DNA of 33,909 nucleotides from positions 1 to 33,909 of the forward strand of contig JAHELS010000045.1 in the NCBI GenBank assembly GCA_024644085.1, in the 5' to 3' direction. The position numbers were made by a program, and so were the translations under genes. Positions 33,879 through 33,909 of this stretch are shown here, one piece after another. The stretch is from Rhodopirellula sp. Its GTDB lineage: Bacteria > Planctomycetota > Planctomycetia > Pirellulales > Pirellulaceae. Below the pieces are notes generated by a model. The model saw only the letters and a program-made list of their open reading frames with translations. It was not told the DNA's origin and made no database searches. Numbering within the stretch: position 1 is the stretch's first letter; every line of letters begins with the position of its first letter.

Positions 33879-33909
33879 TTTCATCAACGACTGAGCATGA
33901 CACATTGAC
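33875..33909 (+). CDS. Start of the next gene of the chemosensory operon (partial)
   Basis: ATG 33875 overlaps the stop of the preceding gene (ATGA) and is preceded by GGGAG at 33863-33867. Eleven codons (MISSTTEHDTL) are visible before the window ends. This is too little to name. By position a CheR, CheB, CheW or another response regulator would be expected. Confidence 0.6.
   Translation, partial: MISSTTEHDTL

Overview
The window looks like chromosomal DNA of a planctomycete, probably of the Pirellulaceae/Rhodopirellula type. This rests on gene content rather than any marker gene. It has secreted PQQ-type beta-propeller proteins, two dissimilar tandem clpP genes, a MoxR/DUF2201 pair, a zinc-ribbon metallopeptidase of the Peptidase_Mx type, many GTG starts and weak Shine-Dalgarno sites, and scattered intergenic hairpin repeats. 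No rRNA, tRNA, CRISPR array, prophage or complete insertion sequence was seen.

Layout. 1-7700: end of a YyaL/SPATA20-like gene, a CoA-binding protein, a KaiC-like ATPase with REP-like repeats at its 3' end, a zinc metallopeptidase, a UPF0178 protein and a CrtI-like flavoprotein (apparent operon), a six-unit 22-bp tandem repeat, a CobW-type GTPase, and a secreted PQQ-like propeller protein. 7776-11470: deoC and purM (close, same strand), then a second propeller-like protein whose stop codon lies in a 14-bp tandem repeat. 11974-15729: glgX, a MITE-like 134-bp element with perfect 20-bp inverted ends, and clpP1-clpP2. 15707-17927: AAA+ MoxR ATPase followed by a DUF2201 VWA-like protein. 18326-24150: a SorC/DeoR-like sugar-binding protein followed by xdhA-xdhB-xdhC (molybdenum hydroxylase of the xanthine dehydrogenase type plus its maturation factor). 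24336-26486: a secreted coiled-coil protein and a PLP-dependent cysteine-desulfurase-like enzyme. 26700-33909: a chemosensory operon.

The chemosensory operon is the most interesting region. Its order is CheY-like receiver, small coupled ORF, CheW, membrane chemoreceptor without a periplasmic domain, hybrid CheA-REC, then a REC-DUF4388-pseudoreceiver protein, with a further gene starting at the right edge. Most junctions are ATGA or GTGA overlaps. The gene set parallels the type IV pilus class of chemosensory systems (Pil-Chp; cyanobacterial PixGHIJL) rather than a flagellar one. Just upstream, at about 26775-26860, is a sequence that matches the conserved core of the GEMM / c-di-GMP-I riboswitch, followed by a strong hairpin next to the ribosome binding site of the first gene. 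The inference is that c-di-GMP controls expression of the whole chemosensory operon.

Most assignments come from recognising motifs by eye. Nothing was searched or folded by computer.
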